A stretch of 7,050 nucleotides of DNA from Clostridia bacterium (lineage in GTDB: Bacteria > Bacillota > Clostridia > Oscillospirales > Acutalibacteraceae). The stretch lies in NCBI GenBank assembly GCA_900759575.1, contig CAAEVU010000120.1, positions 1-7,050 of the forward strand, given 5' to 3'. Positions 5,968 through 7,050 of the stretch are shown here, in pieces (positions within the stretch are counted from its first letter, which is position 1; each line of letters starts with the position of its first letter). The translations under genes were made by a program, and so were the position numbers. The notes under the pieces are model-generated. The model was not told the DNA's origin. It did not search any database and saw only the letters and a program-made list of their open reading frames with translations.

Positions 5968-6576
5968 TTAAAATACTTCCAATACATGGAAACTTCCATT
6001 TACAATAACTGGGGTTAATGAGTCTTTATCATAAGATAAATGGACTATCCATGGCTTAAGAGATCTCACTTTATCAAAATCCTGATATGTTTGTACAATT
6101 CCATATTGTGATAAATATGAACACAATCCAGTAATATGGCAACCAATAATAAGTGTTTTCTCTCCATTATTACTTGCAAAATCAATAATCTTTCTTAATG
6201 CAGTATTGTATCTGTCCCTTACATCACGCAAACTTTCTCCTCCCCGAAACTTAAAGGAATAATCGTTCCATTGTTTCTGTGCAAATCCAGCAAATTTATT
6301 ATCTGGCACACGATAGTCTGCGCTTTTTCGTTCTTTTAGTTCATCGATTAGACGAATTGGTTTTTTCCTTTCTTCAGCCAAAGGTTTCACTGTATTTATA
6401 GCGCGCAAATATGGGCTACTATACACTCCATCGATGTTTATATTCTTGAACAAATACAATAATCCGCTTGCTTGAACAAATCCATTTGTGGATAAATCAC
6501 GTTTGTAATTATCCGATTCTGAATAATCTGGCTCTGCATGGCGGATAAAATATAAATCCATCAGGTTCCTATCCAT
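5968..6576 (-). CDS. Histidine phosphatase superfamily protein (phosphoglycerate mutase-like)
   Basis: This 202-residue cytoplasmic protein belongs to the branch that transfers phosphate through a catalytic histidine. Visible parts: RHAEP (12-16) with nucleophile His13 and Arg12, SSPYLRA (53-59) with the second phosphate-binding Arg58, GGES (112-115) with acid Glu114, and GCHITG (145-150) with the second histidine His147. The last motif has Cys in place of the usual Ser before His. All core catalytic residues are present, so it should be active. The small size fits a small-molecule phosphatase rather than a mutase, probably acting on a sugar phosphate or other intermediate of the surrounding glycosyltransferases (inference). 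Two starts are possible: ATG at 6576, 11 nt after AGAGGAG, or ATG at 6561 (residue Met6), 5 nt after AGGA. The first is kept, but the second places RHAEP at the more usual distance from the N-terminus. The gene is AT-rich (about 30-37% GC), unlike the next genes. Confidence 0.9.
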   Translation of the reverse strand: MDRNLMDLYFIRHAEPDYSESDNYKRDLSTNGFVQASGLLYLFKNINIDGVYSSPYLRAINTVKPLAEERKKPIRLIDELKERKSADYRVPDNKFAGFAQKQWNDYSFKFRGGESLRDVRDRYNTALRKIIDFASNNGEKTLIIGCHITGLCSYLSQYGIVQTYQDFDKVRSLKPWIVHLSYDKDSLTPVIVNGSFHVLEVF

Positions 6577-6587
6577 CCAGTCTAATA

Positions 6588-6594
6588 CTCCTCT
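6588..6594 (-). promoter_or_regulatory. Ribosome binding site of the phosphatase gene, overlapping the upstream stop codon
   Basis: AGAGGAG on the minus strand shares its first base with the TAA of the glycosyltransferase (6596-6594) and lies 11 nt before the ATG at 6576. The overlap points to coupled expression of the two genes. Confidence 0.65.
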
Positions 6595-7050
6595 TATTTG
6601 ATCCCCGTTTTGACAATACCATTGTAAATTTGAAATCTCTCATCCATTGAATAATCAATGTAATCATCGGGAACTGCCATTCCTTCTAACCATCTATTAA
6701 TAGCATCTACCATACGTGAGGTCGCTATATCCCAAGTGGCGTTGTGTATCGCAAAATAGTACGCTCGTTCTGAATATGAGAGGAACTCATCCGTTCTATG
6801 GATTTTTTCAATAGCTTTACATATTTCCGCAACATCACCTGGCCGAACTACTTCTCCCGCTCCTGTCCTTCGAATAACTTCCGCAAATCCACCTCGTGTT
6901 GTAACAACAACAGGAGTTTTATGTGCCATTGCCTCCAAATACACTAAACCGAAGTTTTCCTTATATGACGGCATAACAAAAACCGAAGCCTCTTTGTATA
7001 GTGAATCTAACAAGTCCAAATCCTTTCCGTGAAGAAATGGATACACAGTC
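6594..7050 (-). CDS. GT-B (GT4-like) glycosyltransferase, C-terminal 151 residues; 5' end outside window
   Basis: The frame is open to the right edge, with codons ACT and GTG before YPFLHG, so the apparent start at 7046 is an internal GTG and the gene continues beyond the window. The visible part is the C-terminal Rossmann domain of a retaining GT-B enzyme (Glycos_transf_1). It has the run LYKEASVFVMPSYKENFGLV, the EX7E pair (Glu31 and Glu39 of the fragment) that binds the donor sugar nucleotide, then AMAHKTPVV and GGFAEVI, which contact the diphosphate and uracil/guanine side in relatives. A C-terminal helix with RWLEGM follows, then a short polar tail. It should transfer a sugar to a lipid-linked or other acceptor. 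It is AT-rich (about 40% GC or less). Only 17 nt separate its stop from the phosphatase start, so the two are surely one transcription unit. Donor and acceptor cannot be told. Confidence 0.92.
   Translation of the reverse strand, partial: TVYPFLHGKDLDLLDSLYKEASVFVMPSYKENFGLVYLEAMAHKTPVVVTTRGGFAEVIRRTGAGEVVRPGDVAEICKAIEKIHRTDEFLSYSERAYYFAIHNATWDIATSRMVDAINRWLEGMAVPDDYIDYSMDERFQIYNGIVKTGIK

Noticed and set aside
5958..5990. Possible promoter TTGGAA/TATGAA just before the GT2 gene
   Set aside because: Spacing is only 15 nt and the -10 would almost touch the GT2 ribosome site, leaving no room for a transcript start.
5986..6050. Small inverted repeats (such as ATGGAA-AC-TTCCAT) near the phosphatase 3' end
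   Set aside because: Arms are only 5-6 bp in an AT-rich coding region; expected by chance.
1..7050. CRISPR arrays, tRNA or rRNA genes, complete insertion sequences
   Set aside because: No regularly spaced repeats, cloverleaf-like sequences, rRNA segments or transposase motifs were seen on either strand.

Overview
The window looks like a piece of a Firmicutes genome, most likely a gut Clostridia/Oscillospiraceae-type bacterium. This is an inference from strong AGGAGG-type ribosome binding sites, a Gram-positive-style signal peptide, and a mix of GC-rich and AT-rich genes. No phylogenetic marker is present, so the assignment is tentative. All convincing genes lie on the minus strand and are transcribed from right to left.

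Right to left, the layout is: (1) the C-terminal part of a GT-B (GT4-like) glycosyltransferase that runs off the right edge (6594-7050); (2) a 202-residue histidine phosphatase family protein (5968-6576); (3) a 296-residue GT-A family 2 glycosyltransferase with a C-terminal galactosyltransferase-like WGCEDND motif (5048-5938); (4) and (5) two ABC half-exporters, each with a fused membrane domain and ATPase (3312-5051 and 1585-3315). Genes 3, 4 and 5 are joined by ATGA start/stop overlaps, so they are very probably translated as one coupled unit. Next come about 800 bases without a convincing gene (782-1584) but with several inverted repeats. On the left is the N-terminal 260 residues of a secreted protein with six cysteines, which runs off the left edge (1-781).

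The five-gene row reads as a route for building and exporting a sugar-decorated product: two glycosyltransferases, a phosphatase, and a probable heterodimeric ABC exporter. The substrate (glycolipid, oligosaccharide or glycosylated peptide) cannot be read from the sequence.

The strongest structural oddity is composition. Sampled 60-base lines give about 55-62% GC inside the GT2-ABC-ABC block, but about 28-43% on both sides. The changes fall close to the GT2 start and the last ABC stop, so the coupled trio looks like a cassette set into an AT-richer neighbourhood. The secreted-protein gene has its own leader region, with a candidate promoter, a 4-codon open frame behind a good Shine-Dalgarno sequence, and a 12-bp palindrome.
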